Below the pieces are notes generated by a model. The model was not told the origin of the DNA and did not search any database. It saw only the letters and a list, made by a program, of their open reading frames with translations. Below, one piece after another: positions 25,433 through 34,500 of a DNA stretch of 64,000 nt (position 1 is its first letter; the number at the start of each line of letters is the position of its first letter). The stretch comes from Sva-07 sp041685755 (GTDB taxonomy: Bacteria > Actinomycetota > Acidimicrobiia > Acidimicrobiales > Ilumatobacteraceae): the NCBI GenBank assembly GCA_041685755.1, contig JAWLFC010000003.1, positions 7,977 through 71,976 of the forward strand. Reading direction: 5' to 3'. The translations under genes were made by a program, and so were the position numbers.

Positions 25433-27105
25433 CACCGCACCACCACCGTGAGAGCCAGGACGAACACCATGGCGCCGGCGATGGTGCCGCCGAGCACCCA
25501 GCCCGGCGCCACCGTCCCGCCGAGCCCCGGCAACGCTCCCCGCCGCCACGCGGCCGGCACCGTCGGCAATGCCGGGCGAGGCAGCGACGCCACGACCGCG
25601 CCGACGCGCGGACCGAGACGCGGACCGAGCCACACGGGGAGCTCGCGGTAGACGACATCGGTGTCGAGGCTGGTGGTCGCCTTCGGCGTGAGTCGTGCCC
25701 GTAGCACGACGAACGCGATCGCCGTGACACCGAGCAGGACGGTCGACTCGACGAGCTTGCCGGCGGTGTAGGGAACGAAGGGCTCGGGTGCCGGCAACAG
25801 GTCGAACAGCAGCGACGGGCGCAGTCCGATCGCGATGTTGGCGATCGCGGCGACGCCCATCGCCACGTACATCGTCGCCGGGATCCGCTGGACGGACACC
25901 GGCTCACGGGCAGGACCGAACCACGTGAACGCCGGAAGCTTGAGCGCGACGCTCAGGAAGGTGCCCACCGAGGCGAGCTTCAGCAGCCACTGGGCCACGG
26001 ACTCACCACCGGCGCCGATCGACGACACGGCGAGCTCCTTGGCGGGGAACCCGCTGAACCCGGCCAGCCCCGAGATCGAGAGCGCGCCGACCATGTACAA
26101 CACGAGGACGATCGGCAGCGCCCCGCGCAGACCACCCAGCTGCGAGGTACGGCTGCGACCCGTCGCGTACACCACCGCACCGGCACCCATGAGCAGTAGC
26201 CCCTTGTACAGCACGTGCGCCGTCGCGTGGGCGGTCGCGCCGTTGACCGCGGCGGCCGTGCCGACGCCGATCGCCGCGACCATGAACCCGACCTGGCTGA
26301 CGATGTGATAGCTGAGCAGACGACGGATGTCGTCTTCGAGGATGGCGAACACGACGCCGAACAGCGCCATGACGACGCCGATCCAGATCAGCAGGTCGAG
26401 ACCGGGGAACCCGCGCGCCAACGCGTAGACCGCCGACTTGGTGGTGAACGCGCTGAGCAGGACGGTGGCCGCGACCGTCGCCGTGGGGTACGTGTCCGGG
26501 AGCCAGGCGTGCAACGGCACCGCCGCCGCCGACACGAGGAAACCCGTCAGGACGAGCGATGTCGGTCCGGTGAGCTCGAGTCCCTCGAACTGCAACGAAC
26601 CCGTCGAGACGTGGTGCCACATCACCCCACCGAGCAGCACGACGCCGCCGACGAGGTGGACCGGCAGGTACCTCGTCGCCGCCGCACTCGACACGGCGCG
26701 GCGACGGGCGAGCACGAGCAGGACCACCGTGGTGACCTTCAGCTCCCAGAAGAAGAACAGCGTGAGGAGATCACCGGCGAGGACGACGCCGATGGCCGCT
26801 CCCGCGGTGGCCAGGCCGGCGACGCGCTCGAGCGTGCCCATGGTCGACCAGCCGAACACCGCGCCGAGCAGCATGATCGAGGCGAAGACGAGGGCGAAGG
26901 GTCGCGCCAGCCCGTCGAAACGCATGGTGGTGAGTTCGATGCCGTAGAAGTCGTAGGTCGCCGTCGCGCCGAGTGGCAGGCCAACCGTGACGAGCAGCGC
27001 GAGGGCGGCAACGGCCACCGTCGTGACGGCCCCGAACCGGCGGGGCACCATCGCGACGACCAGGGCACCGACCAGCAGCACGAACGCCGGACTGAACTCA
27101 GGCAT
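25432..27105 (-). CDS. Extra antiporter-type subunit (NuoL/MrpD family), cluster 1
   Basis: 557 residues, about 14-15 TM helices. The TM5 region LTLFFFWELKVTTVVLLVLA carries the Glu of the channel, SAAAVPLHAWLPDTYPTATV is TM7-8, and ILEDDIRRLLSYHIVSQVGF is the NuoL/MrpD motif. It is more divergent than the other two antiporter subunits (WELKVTT in place of SLEIYS). ATG 27105 gives a start right before TM1 (MPEFSPAFVLLVGALVVAMV). It overlaps the 64-aa protein by 8 bp. Its exact role within the complex is unknown. Confidence 0.85.
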   Translation of the reverse strand: MPEFSPAFVLLVGALVVAMVPRRFGAVTTVAVAALALLVTVGLPLGATATYDFYGIELTTMRFDGLARPFALVFASIMLLGAVFGWSTMGTLERVAGLATAGAAIGVVLAGDLLTLFFFWELKVTTVVLLVLARRRAVSSAAATRYLPVHLVGGVVLLGGVMWHHVSTGSLQFEGLELTGPTSLVLTGFLVSAAAVPLHAWLPDTYPTATVAATVLLSAFTTKSAVYALARGFPGLDLLIWIGVVMALFGVVFAILEDDIRRLLSYHIVSQVGFMVAAIGVGTAAAVNGATAHATAHVLYKGLLLMGAGAVVYATGRSRTSQLGGLRGALPIVLVLYMVGALSISGLAGFSGFPAKELAVSSIGAGGESVAQWLLKLASVGTFLSVALKLPAFTWFGPAREPVSVQRIPATMYVAMGVAAIANIAIGLRPSLLFDLLPAPEPFVPYTAGKLVESTVLLGVTAIAFVVLRARLTPKATTSLDTDVVYRELPVWLGPRLGPRVGAVVASLPRPALPTVPAAWRRGALPGLGGTVAPGWVLGGTIAGAMVFVLALTVVVR

Positions 27106-27292
27106 CGTCGACCTCCCCGGTCCGGGCGTCCGCGGGCGCATCGACGAGGTCGTCCCGCGGGTCACCGAGTTCACCGGCGCGGGTTCCGGCGGGACGGGAC
27201 ACGACGGCCGACCCGAGCCACTTGGCACCGATCACGAGCACGACCGACGCGGCCATCGCGAAGACCCCGATGATCACGGCGTCGACGATCAT
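27098..27292 (-). CDS. 64-residue single-pass membrane protein in the Mrp/Mbh-like operon
   Basis: A very small gene with one TM helix (VIIGVFAMAASVVLVIGAKW, about residues 6-25) and a hydrophilic, acidic C-terminal tail (DPRDDLVDAPADARTGEVDD). Start ATGA overlaps the upstream antiporter subunit and the stop overlaps the downstream one by 8 bp, so it is translationally coupled on both sides. I recognise no family. It is likely an accessory or assembly subunit of the complex. Conservation in related operons would decide whether it is a true subunit. Confidence 0.7.
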   Translation of the reverse strand: MIVDAVIIGVFAMAASVVLVIGAKWLGSAVVSRPAGTRAGELGDPRDDLVDAPADARTGEVDDA

Positions 27293-28776
27293 GGCGTCAC
27301 CCCGACGACGGCCCGAGCCACCGCGTTCGTGAGCTGACCGATCGCGACGACGTCGCCGAGGCCGAGCACCACGCCGAGTACCGCAGTCGTCACGATCGGC
27401 ACGAGCATCGCGGGGACGGCGTCGGTGCGCACGGTGGTGGGGCCGGCGAAGGCGTCCGAGCTCCGGAAGAACGCCCGGTGCACGATCGGCAACAGGTATC
27501 CGGCGGTGAGCAGACCGCTGCCGATCACGATCACGGCGAGCACCGGCTGGTCGGCCTCGATCGTTCCCGAACCGAGGAACCACTTGCTGACGAACCCCCC
27601 GACCGGCGGCAGCCCGGCCAGGCCCAGCGCCGCGACCCCGAACGCTGCCATCGTGACGGGCATCCTCCGGCCGATGCCGTCCAACTGCGACACCCGGTCG
27701 ACGCCGGTGGTGACGTAGATCGCCCCGGCGGCGAAGAACAGGGTGATCTTCAGTACGGCATGGTTCGCGAGGTGCAGCAGCGCCCCGTTCCACGCCGAGG
27801 CCGACAGCAGTGAGACACCGAGCACGATGTAGGAGAGATGGGCGATGGTGGAGTAGGCCAGCCGACGCTTCAGCTGGTCCTGCCGGAACGCCATGACCGA
27901 CGCGGTCACGATGGTGGCCCCCGCCAGCACGGCCACCACGAGACCGATGCCGATGTCGGCCATTCGCTCGGGACCGATCACGTAGCCGAACATCCGGACG
28001 AAGCCGAACACCCCGGCCTTGACGACCGCGACCGCGTGCAGCAGCGCGCTGACCGGCGTCGGGGCGACCATGGCGGTGGGAAGCCATCCGTGCAGTGGCA
28101 TGACGGCCGCCTTCGTCCCGAAGCCGAAGAACGCCAGCACGACCAGGGCGATCACCATCGTGTCGCTCACCGCCCCCGTGGCGGCGTCGCCGAGCACGCC
28201 ACCGGCGGTGAAGGTCGCCGTCGGCACGGTGTACTGCACGATCGCGACCGCCAGCAGCAACGCCGTCCCGCCACCGAGCAGCGTCAGCAGGTATCGCTTG
28301 CCGGCGGCGAACGCGGCGGGCGTCTGCTTGTGCACCACGAGCGGGTAGGTGGCGAGCGTCAGCAACTCGTAGAACACGAAGAACGTGAACAGGTTCCCGG
28401 CGAACGCCAGACCCATCGTGGTCGACACGCACAGGGCGAAGGTCGCGAAGAAGCGGGTGAGGTGTTGCTCACCGGCTCCGGCCACGTACCCGAACGAGTA
28501 CGAGGAAGCCAGGATCCAGAGGGCGGCCGCCGAGAGGGCGAAGACCATGCCGGCGGCATCCACCCGCAACAGGAGTTCGACGCCCGGCGCCAACTCGCCG
28601 AGTCGACGGGTGGGCTCGTGCCCGTCGAGCACCTGCGGCAGCATCGCGACCACCAGCGCGAACGTCGTGAGCGCCGCCACCGCCGTCCACAGCACGCGCA
28701 GGCGGTGCCGATCGCCCGAGAGGGCGATGGCGACAGCGCCGACGAGCGGCGTGAGGACGGCAAGGACAGCAAGCAT
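27289..28776 (-). CDS. First antiporter-type subunit (NuoL/MrpD family), cluster 1
   Basis: 495 residues, about 14 TM helices, first gene of the operon. FTFFVFYELLTLATYPLVVH holds the TM5 Glu, TKAAVMPLHGWLPTAMVAPT the TM7-8 Lys/His, and RQDQLKRRLAYSTIAHLSYI the later helix. PVSALLHAVAVVKAGVFGFV is typical of MrpA/D. It has the length of MrpD and lacks the MrpA C-terminal domains, which are encoded separately at 23741-24271. ATG 28776 opens with a TM helix. Confidence 0.88.
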   Translation of the reverse strand: MLAVLAVLTPLVGAVAIALSGDRHRLRVLWTAVAALTTFALVVAMLPQVLDGHEPTRRLGELAPGVELLLRVDAAGMVFALSAAALWILASSYSFGYVAGAGEQHLTRFFATFALCVSTTMGLAFAGNLFTFFVFYELLTLATYPLVVHKQTPAAFAAGKRYLLTLLGGGTALLLAVAIVQYTVPTATFTAGGVLGDAATGAVSDTMVIALVVLAFFGFGTKAAVMPLHGWLPTAMVAPTPVSALLHAVAVVKAGVFGFVRMFGYVIGPERMADIGIGLVVAVLAGATIVTASVMAFRQDQLKRRLAYSTIAHLSYIVLGVSLLSASAWNGALLHLANHAVLKITLFFAAGAIYVTTGVDRVSQLDGIGRRMPVTMAAFGVAALGLAGLPPVGGFVSKWFLGSGTIEADQPVLAVIVIGSGLLTAGYLLPIVHRAFFRSSDAFAGPTTVRTDAVPAMLVPIVTTAVLGVVLGLGDVVAIGQLTNAVARAVVGVTP

Positions 28777-29167
28777 GGACGATCAGGGCTTCGGGTGGAT
28801 CACGGCAACGGCAGGTCCGACCATCGGGGCAGACGAGCAGGAATCCCACGGAATCGCATCGCGGCGACCGGACGGGTCGCGCCGGCGATGTCGAAATCAG
28901 CGCAGCAGCAGGCGGGCGAGCGGCGGCCCGGCGTTGCACACCGGACCGCGCGTCCCGGGGTGAAGGCACCCGAGCAGCAGCGACCGACGCAACATGCAGT
29001 GCACCTTACGGATACTTCCGGTCGGACCAAACCCGAATCGGATCAGGGTTCACACCCCGTTCATGCAGGAGCTTCGCCGCCACCGTCGACGAGAGGGCCA
29101 CCGCGCTCACGATCGGTCCGTCACCCGATCGACACACAACCGTCATGTTGCGATAGCTTGAGCGGCC
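28777..29167 (+). other. 391-bp divergent intergenic region, no gene called
   Basis: It separates the divergent starts of the cluster 1 Mrp operon (minus) and the M23 peptidase (plus), so promoters for both should lie here. I see no convincing -35/-10 pair and no riboswitch fold I can name. Short open frames on the minus strand (for example MLRRSLLLGCLHPG..., ATG near 28995) are Cys/Arg-rich and have no clear Shine-Dalgarno sequence. Confidence 0.5.
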
Positions 29168-30445
29168 ATGCCTGCGACCGAGCGAGAACCCCACCGACAG
29201 CGCCGCGTCGCCGCCGTTCTCGCTGTCATCGTTCTGGGCCTCCTCGGGCCGGTCGTGGTTCCCGCTGGAGTCGGCGCCCAGGATCCTGCAGCCGAGCAGG
29301 CCGCACGCGAAATCCAGGAGGCGCGCGACCGCGCCAACGCCGCCGCGCAGGCGATGTTCGACGCCGAGTCGCAGCTCGACACGCTCGACCTGGAGATCGT
29401 CGAGGCCGAGCGACAGCTGGCTGCGGTCGAGGCCGAGGCGGCCGCGATGCAGACGAGCCTGCAGGCCGACGCCCAGCGCAGCTTCGTCAACTCGGGCACC
29501 AACATCCCGCTCCTGATCGACCTCGACGACGCCAACGCCGACATCACGGCGAGCCGACTGGCCTCGGTCGCTCGCGGCGCCGCAGCGGTCGAACTCGACG
29601 ACTACGACGCGGTGATGAAGGAGGTCCGCTCCCAGCGCGCCGACCTCGAACGCCGCAAGGAGGCCACGGCCGAGGCCCGCGAGCAGTACGAGCAGCTCAA
29701 GGCGGCCGCCGAGGCCGAGGTCGTGAAGCTGACCGAGATCGAGGAGCAGCGCCTGCGCGACGTCGCCGTGCAGCGCGAACTCGAACGCCAACGCAAGCTC
29801 CGTGCCGAGCAGGAGGCCGCCGAGGCGGCAGCCGCCGCCGCGGCCGCACAGCAGACGCAATCACGAGCGCAGTCGAGCCGCGTGGCCGCACCCGCACCGA
29901 GCGGCGCGGCCAGTGCCGGATCGAGCGGCGGGTCGAATGACAGCTCGAACGGCGGGTCGAACGGCGGCTCGAACGGCAGCTCGAACACTCGCCCGCAGGC
30001 CGCAGCACCGCCACCGGCGCCCACGCCGGCTCCCCCACCGCCACCGCCGGCGAACGCCGGGAGCGGAATCGTGTGCCCCGTCGCCGGTCCCCATGCCTTC
30101 GCCGACACGTGGGGCGCACCCCGCTCGGGCGGCCGCCGCCACGAGGGCGTCGACATGATGGCCGCTCGCGGCGTTCCGCTCGTCGCCGTCGAGTCCGGCT
30201 ACGCCCAGTTCAAGACCACCCGCCTCGGCGGCAACTCGGTCTGGGTCAACGGCAACAGTGGCACCCGCTACTTCTACGCCCACCTCAGCGCCTGGGAGGG
30301 CTCGAGCCGCAACGTGTCACGCGGTGAGGTGATCGGCTACGTCGGCGCCACCGGCAACACGAGCGCCAACCACCTCCACTTCGAAGTGCACCCCGGCGGC
30401 GGTCGCGCCGTCAATCCCTACCCCTACGTCCGCGCCGTCTGCTGA
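29168..30445 (+). CDS. Secreted coiled-coil M23 metallopeptidase (LytM/NlpD-like)
   Basis: 425 residues. A signal peptide (AAVLAVIVLGLLGPVVVPAG) is followed by a long Ala/Glu-rich coiled coil (about 40-235), a low-complexity linker made of SSGGSN/NGGSN-type repeats and a Pro-rich stretch, then a lysostaphin-type peptidase domain at about 300-425. Zinc ligands are in RRHEGVDMMA and NHLHFEVHPGG; the H-x-H of HLHF is intact, so the enzyme is probably active rather than a NlpD/EnvC-type activator. It should cut peptide bridges of peptidoglycan outside the membrane, perhaps at division. The linker DNA is itself a short imperfect tandem repeat (about 29930-29995). Confidence 0.92.
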   Translation: MPATEREPHRQRRVAAVLAVIVLGLLGPVVVPAGVGAQDPAAEQAAREIQEARDRANAAAQAMFDAESQLDTLDLEIVEAERQLAAVEAEAAAMQTSLQADAQRSFVNSGTNIPLLIDLDDANADITASRLASVARGAAAVELDDYDAVMKEVRSQRADLERRKEATAEAREQYEQLKAAAEAEVVKLTEIEEQRLRDVAVQRELERQRKLRAEQEAAEAAAAAAAAQQTQSRAQSSRVAAPAPSGAASAGSSGGSNDSSNGGSNGGSNGSSNTRPQAAAPPPAPTPAPPPPPPANAGSGIVCPVAGPHAFADTWGAPRSGGRRHEGVDMMAARGVPLVAVESGYAQFKTTRLGGNSVWVNGNSGTRYFYAHLSAWEGSSRNVSRGEVIGYVGATGNTSANHLHFEVHPGGGRAVNPYPYVRAVC

Positions 30446-30450
30446 CCCCG

Positions 30451-30512
30451 GCGCGTCGGGGTCGGGTCCGGACGGGCAGGGTGCGCGTCGGGGTCGGGTC
30501 CGGACGGGCAGG
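30451..30512 (+). repeat. Tandem duplication, two 30-nt exact copies with 32-nt period
   Basis: Positions 30451-30480 and 30483-30512 are identical (core GGTCGGGTCCGGACGGGCAG). They lie directly after the M23 peptidase stop, between convergent genes. An inverted 26-nt copy lies at 56806-56831. The stretch also contains the hairpin GACCCCG/CGGGGTC (30444-30463), so it may act in termination. Confidence 0.85.
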
Positions 30513-30520
30513 AGATGGGG

Positions 30521-31561
30521 TCAGCGGGTGCGGGTCCGCGAGAGCGGGACGGTGCCGCGCATGACACGACTGGTGTAGGTCGCGATGTTGCCGATGTAGT
30601 TGGCCCGCTCGTAGGCCGCCGGGTCAGCGGCGCCGCGGCTCGAGACCGCTCCACGCATCTGCTCCACCGAGTCGTACTCGTGCTCGGTCATCCAGTCGAC
30701 GAGTTGCGCCTCGATCGTCGCGACGTGGCTCGCGCCCTCACGGAGCAGCGACGAGGTCGCCATCGCCACATCGGCGCCGGCCAGGATCACCTTCGCAGCA
30801 TCGAAGCCCGAGTGGACGCCGCTCGACGCGGCGATCGACATCGACAGGTGCTCGCGCAGGATGCCGATCCAACGCAGCGGAAGGCGGACCTCCTCGGGCG
30901 TGCTCAGCGCGATGCGCGGCTCCACGTCGAGCGTCTCGAGGTCGAGATCGGGCGAGTAGAACCGGTTGAACATCACCACGCCGTCGGCACCGGCACGTTG
31001 GACGGCGACCACGAAGTTGGCCAGCGAGGAGTAGTACGGCGAGATCTTGACCGCGACCGGCACGTCGACCTCCTCGGCGACGAGCGCCACGAGCTCGAGG
31101 TGCTCACCCTCGAGCGATGCGCCGTCGACGGCGGGATCGGCGGCGACGGTGTAGAGGTTCAACTCGAGTGCGTCGGCGCCGGCGCCTTCGAGCAGCCGGG
31201 CGTACTTGACCCAGCCGCCGATGTTGGCCCCGTTGAGACTGGCGATCACCGGCACGTCGATCGCCACCTTGGCGTTCTCGATCAGCTCGAGATACGAGTC
31301 GATGGCCGAGCCGTAGTCGTCGATCTCGGGGAAGAACGACGTCGCCTCGTTGAAGCTGTCGTCGTGCACGGTGAACAGCCGGTCGATCTCGGCGGTCTCG
31401 TGCTCGATCTGCTCTTCGAAGATCGACGGCAACACGACCGCTCCGACGCCGGCGAGGTCGAGCTCGGTGAGCCGGTCGAGATCACCCGTGAACGGCCCTG
31501 CCGACGCCACGATCGGCGACCGCAGCGACAGTCCGAGATAGGTGGTGTGCAGGTCAGGCAT
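30521..31561 (-). CDS. Dihydroorotate-dehydrogenase-like flavoprotein paired with NifJ
   Basis: 346 residues, FMN-binding TIM barrel of the DHOD class 1B type. LGLSLRSPIVASAGPFTGDL, VPVIASLNGANIGGWVKYAR, DALELNLYTVAADP and AVKISPYYSSLANF are the visible motifs; SSGVHSGFDAAKVILAGADV is the phosphate-binding end. True pyrimidine DHODs of this type pair with PyrK, but this subgroup is found next to pyruvate:ferredoxin oxidoreductase in many bacteria, as here, with an 8-bp overlap. The catalytic position that is Cys/Ser in DHOD reads NLYTVAADP, so orotate synthesis is doubtful. Redox partner of NifJ is an inference from position. Confidence 0.8.
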   Translation of the reverse strand: MPDLHTTYLGLSLRSPIVASAGPFTGDLDRLTELDLAGVGAVVLPSIFEEQIEHETAEIDRLFTVHDDSFNEATSFFPEIDDYGSAIDSYLELIENAKVAIDVPVIASLNGANIGGWVKYARLLEGAGADALELNLYTVAADPAVDGASLEGEHLELVALVAEEVDVPVAVKISPYYSSLANFVVAVQRAGADGVVMFNRFYSPDLDLETLDVEPRIALSTPEEVRLPLRWIGILREHLSMSIAASSGVHSGFDAAKVILAGADVAMATSSLLREGASHVATIEAQLVDWMTEHEYDSVEQMRGAVSSRGAADPAAYERANYIGNIATYTSRVMRGTVPLSRTRTR

Positions 31562-34500
31562 CGTCGTCCTCCGACTCGGGCTCGCCGTCGATCATGTCCA
31601 GGTCGACGGCGTGGGGCTCGCGGAGCGTGCGCTCCACACCGGCGAGTTGTTCGTAGTAGCGCCAGCGCTCGTCGATCTCCTCCTGGGCGAGATCGAGCAG
31701 CATCGCCGAGCGCTCGGGGTCCGACCGCGCCAACATCGAGTAGCGGGCCTCCTTCAGCGCGAACTCGCGCAACGGGATGCTCGGTGCCGCCGAGTCGAGG
31801 TGGAACGGCTGCTCGTGCTCCTCGACGGTCGGCTGATAGCGGTACAGCGGCCAGTAGCCGGACTTCACCGCCTCCTTCATGTGCGACATCGAGGTCTCCA
31901 TGTCGATGCCGTGGGCGATGCACGTCGAGTAGGCGATGACGAGCGACGGTCCGTCCCAGGCGTCGGCCTCGGCGAGCGCCTTGACGGTCTGGATGTCGCT
32001 GCCGCCGATGGCGACCTGAGCGACGTAGACGTTGCCGTAGCGTCGGGCGATCGCCCCGAGGTCCTTCTTCCCGGTCGGTTTGCCGGCCATCGCGAACTTG
32101 GCGACAGCTCCGAGCGGCGTCGCCTTCGACGCCTGGCCACCGGTGTTGGAGTACACCTCGGTGTCGAGCACCAGCAGGTTGACGTTGCGGCCGCTGCCGA
32201 GCACGTGATCGACGCCACCGAAGCCGATGTCGTACGCCCAGCCGTCGCCGCCGACGATCCAGGTACTCGTACGCACCAGCTCGTCGGCGATCGACGCGAG
32301 CCGTCGAGCCGACTCGGCCACGACGGGATCGGCGTCCTCGACCAGGTCGGCGAGACGTTCGCGCAGCACGCCGACGCGGGCACGCTGCTCGATGACAGCC
32401 GCCTCGGTCGGCGCCGGGTCGGCGAGCAGGGCGTCGGTGAGTTCGGCGCCGACACCGTCGCGCAGGTCGGCGAGCAGACGGCGCGCTTCGCGCTGGTGGT
32501 GCTCGATACCGAGGCGCATGCCGAAGCCGAACTCGGCGTTGTCCTCGAACAACGAGTTCGACCACGCCGGGCCGAGACCGTTGGTGTCGGTCGCCCACGG
32601 CGTGGTGGGCAGATTGCCGCCGTAGATGGACGAACAGCCCGTGGCGTTGGCGACCACGAGGCGGTCGCCGAACAGCTGGGTGAGGAGCTTGAGGTACGGC
32701 GTCTCACCGCAGCCCGAACAGGCACCGGAGAACTCGAACAGCGGTTGCAGCAGCTGGGAGTTCTTGACCGAGCCGTGGGTGATCGACGCCCGATCGATCT
32801 CGGGGATCTCGGTGAAGAAGTCCCAGCGTTCGCGCTCGACCTCGCGGTGCTCGTCGGCGGGCGCCATGTTGATCGCCTTACGACTCACCTGGGTCTTGTC
32901 CTTGGCCGGACACACGTCGACGCAGATGCCGCAGCCGGTGCAGTCGTCGGGGGCGACCTGGATCGTCAGCTGGTGGCCGTCGAGTTCCCGTGAGCGGAAG
33001 TTCTTCGTGAGGAAGCCGTCCGGGGCGCCGTCGAGAGCGGCGGGTTCGTAGGCCTTCATGCGGATCGTGGCGTGCGGGCACACGACGGCGCACTTGCCGC
33101 AGTCGATGCACAGGTCGGGCTCCCACACCGGGATCGAAAGCGCCAGCTTGCGCTTCTCGAACCGGGTGGTGCCGGTCGGAAAGCTGCCGTCGATCGGCAT
33201 CGCCGACACCGGCAGCAGGTCGCCCTCACCGGCGATCATCCGCATCGTCACCTTCTCGACGAAGTCGTCGGTGGCGGCCTCGCGCACCGAGTCGAGCACG
33301 TCGAGCGTCTCGTCGATCGGGGTCTCGTCGCCCACCGTCGCCGGCACCGTCACCTCGGCCAGTTCGGTCAGCGCACGATCGACCGCGGCCTCGTTGCGTT
33401 CGACGACGAGGCGACCGCGGCGGCCGTAGGCCTTCTCGATCGACTCCTTGATCGCGCCGACCGCCCGGTCGAGCTCCATCACCTCGGACAGCGCGAAGAA
33501 GCACGGCTGCATGATCGTGTTGATGCGCCCCGGCATCTTCAGCTCGCGGGCGATGCGGGTCGCGTCGATCGTGACGACGCGCAACTCGCGCTCGACGATG
33601 CGACGCTGGATCTTGCGTGGCAGGTGTTCCCACAACTCGTCGGCGGTGTAGGGGGCGTTGAGCAGGAACGTGCCACCGTGGCGGATGTCGGCGAGCACGT
33701 CGAAGCGGTCGAGCAGGCCGAACTGGTGGCAGGCGACGAGGTCGGCCTCCTGGACCAGATAGGTCGAGCGGATGGGTTCGGGCCCGAAGCGCAGGTGCGA
33801 GACGGTCATCGAGCCGGACTTCTTGGAGTCGTACACGAAGTAGCCCTGGGCGAAGAGGTCGGGTTCGTCGCCGATGATCTTCACCGACGCCTTGTTGGCA
33901 CCGACGGTGCCGTCGGACCCGAGGGCGTAGAACACCGCCGAGCGTCCCGACCGCTCGACGTGGAAGCCGTCGTCGACGTCGAGGCTGAGGCCGCCGACGT
34001 CGTCGACGATGCCGACGGTGAAGCGCCGCTTCGGGTCGTCACGGCCGGCTTCGTCGAACACCGCCTTGGCCATCGCCGGGGTGAACTCCTTCGAGCCGAG
34101 GCCGTAGCGGCCACCGATCACCCTCACCTTCGGCCGGTCCGATTCGGCGAGGGCGGTGACGACGTCCTGGAACAGCGGCTCGCCGGCGGCGCCGGGCTCC
34201 TTCGTCCGATCGAGAACGGCGATGTGGCGGACGGTGTCGGGCAGGGCAGCGAGCAGCGCGTCGGTCGGGAACGGCCGGAACAGCCGGATCGTCGCGAGGC
34301 CGACCTTCTCGCCGTCGGCGACGAGTTTCGCCACGGTCTCGCCGACAGCACCGGCGCCCGAGCCCATCATGACGATGACCCGTTCGGCGTCCGGCGCCCC
34401 CTCGTAGTCGACGAGACCGTAGCGACGGCCGGTCAGCTCGGCGAGCTCGGCGAAGACCTGCTCGACGGCGGCCGGCACGGCGGCGTGGAAGGGGTTGGCG

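Noticed and set aside
28800..29030. Cys-rich minus-strand frame of 76 codons
   Set aside because: TTG start without Shine-Dalgarno sequence, no family resemblance, and it does not match the known actinobacterial cysteine leader peptides.
28777..29167. c-di-AMP riboswitch before the M23 peptidase gene
   Set aside because: Actinobacterial wall-hydrolase genes often carry this element, so I looked for its conserved GGG/GAA blocks; they are not present in recognisable order.
29930..29995. Possible CRISPR or minisatellite
   Set aside because: Short in-frame Ser/Gly/Asn codon repeats inside the M23 peptidase linker, with no spacers.
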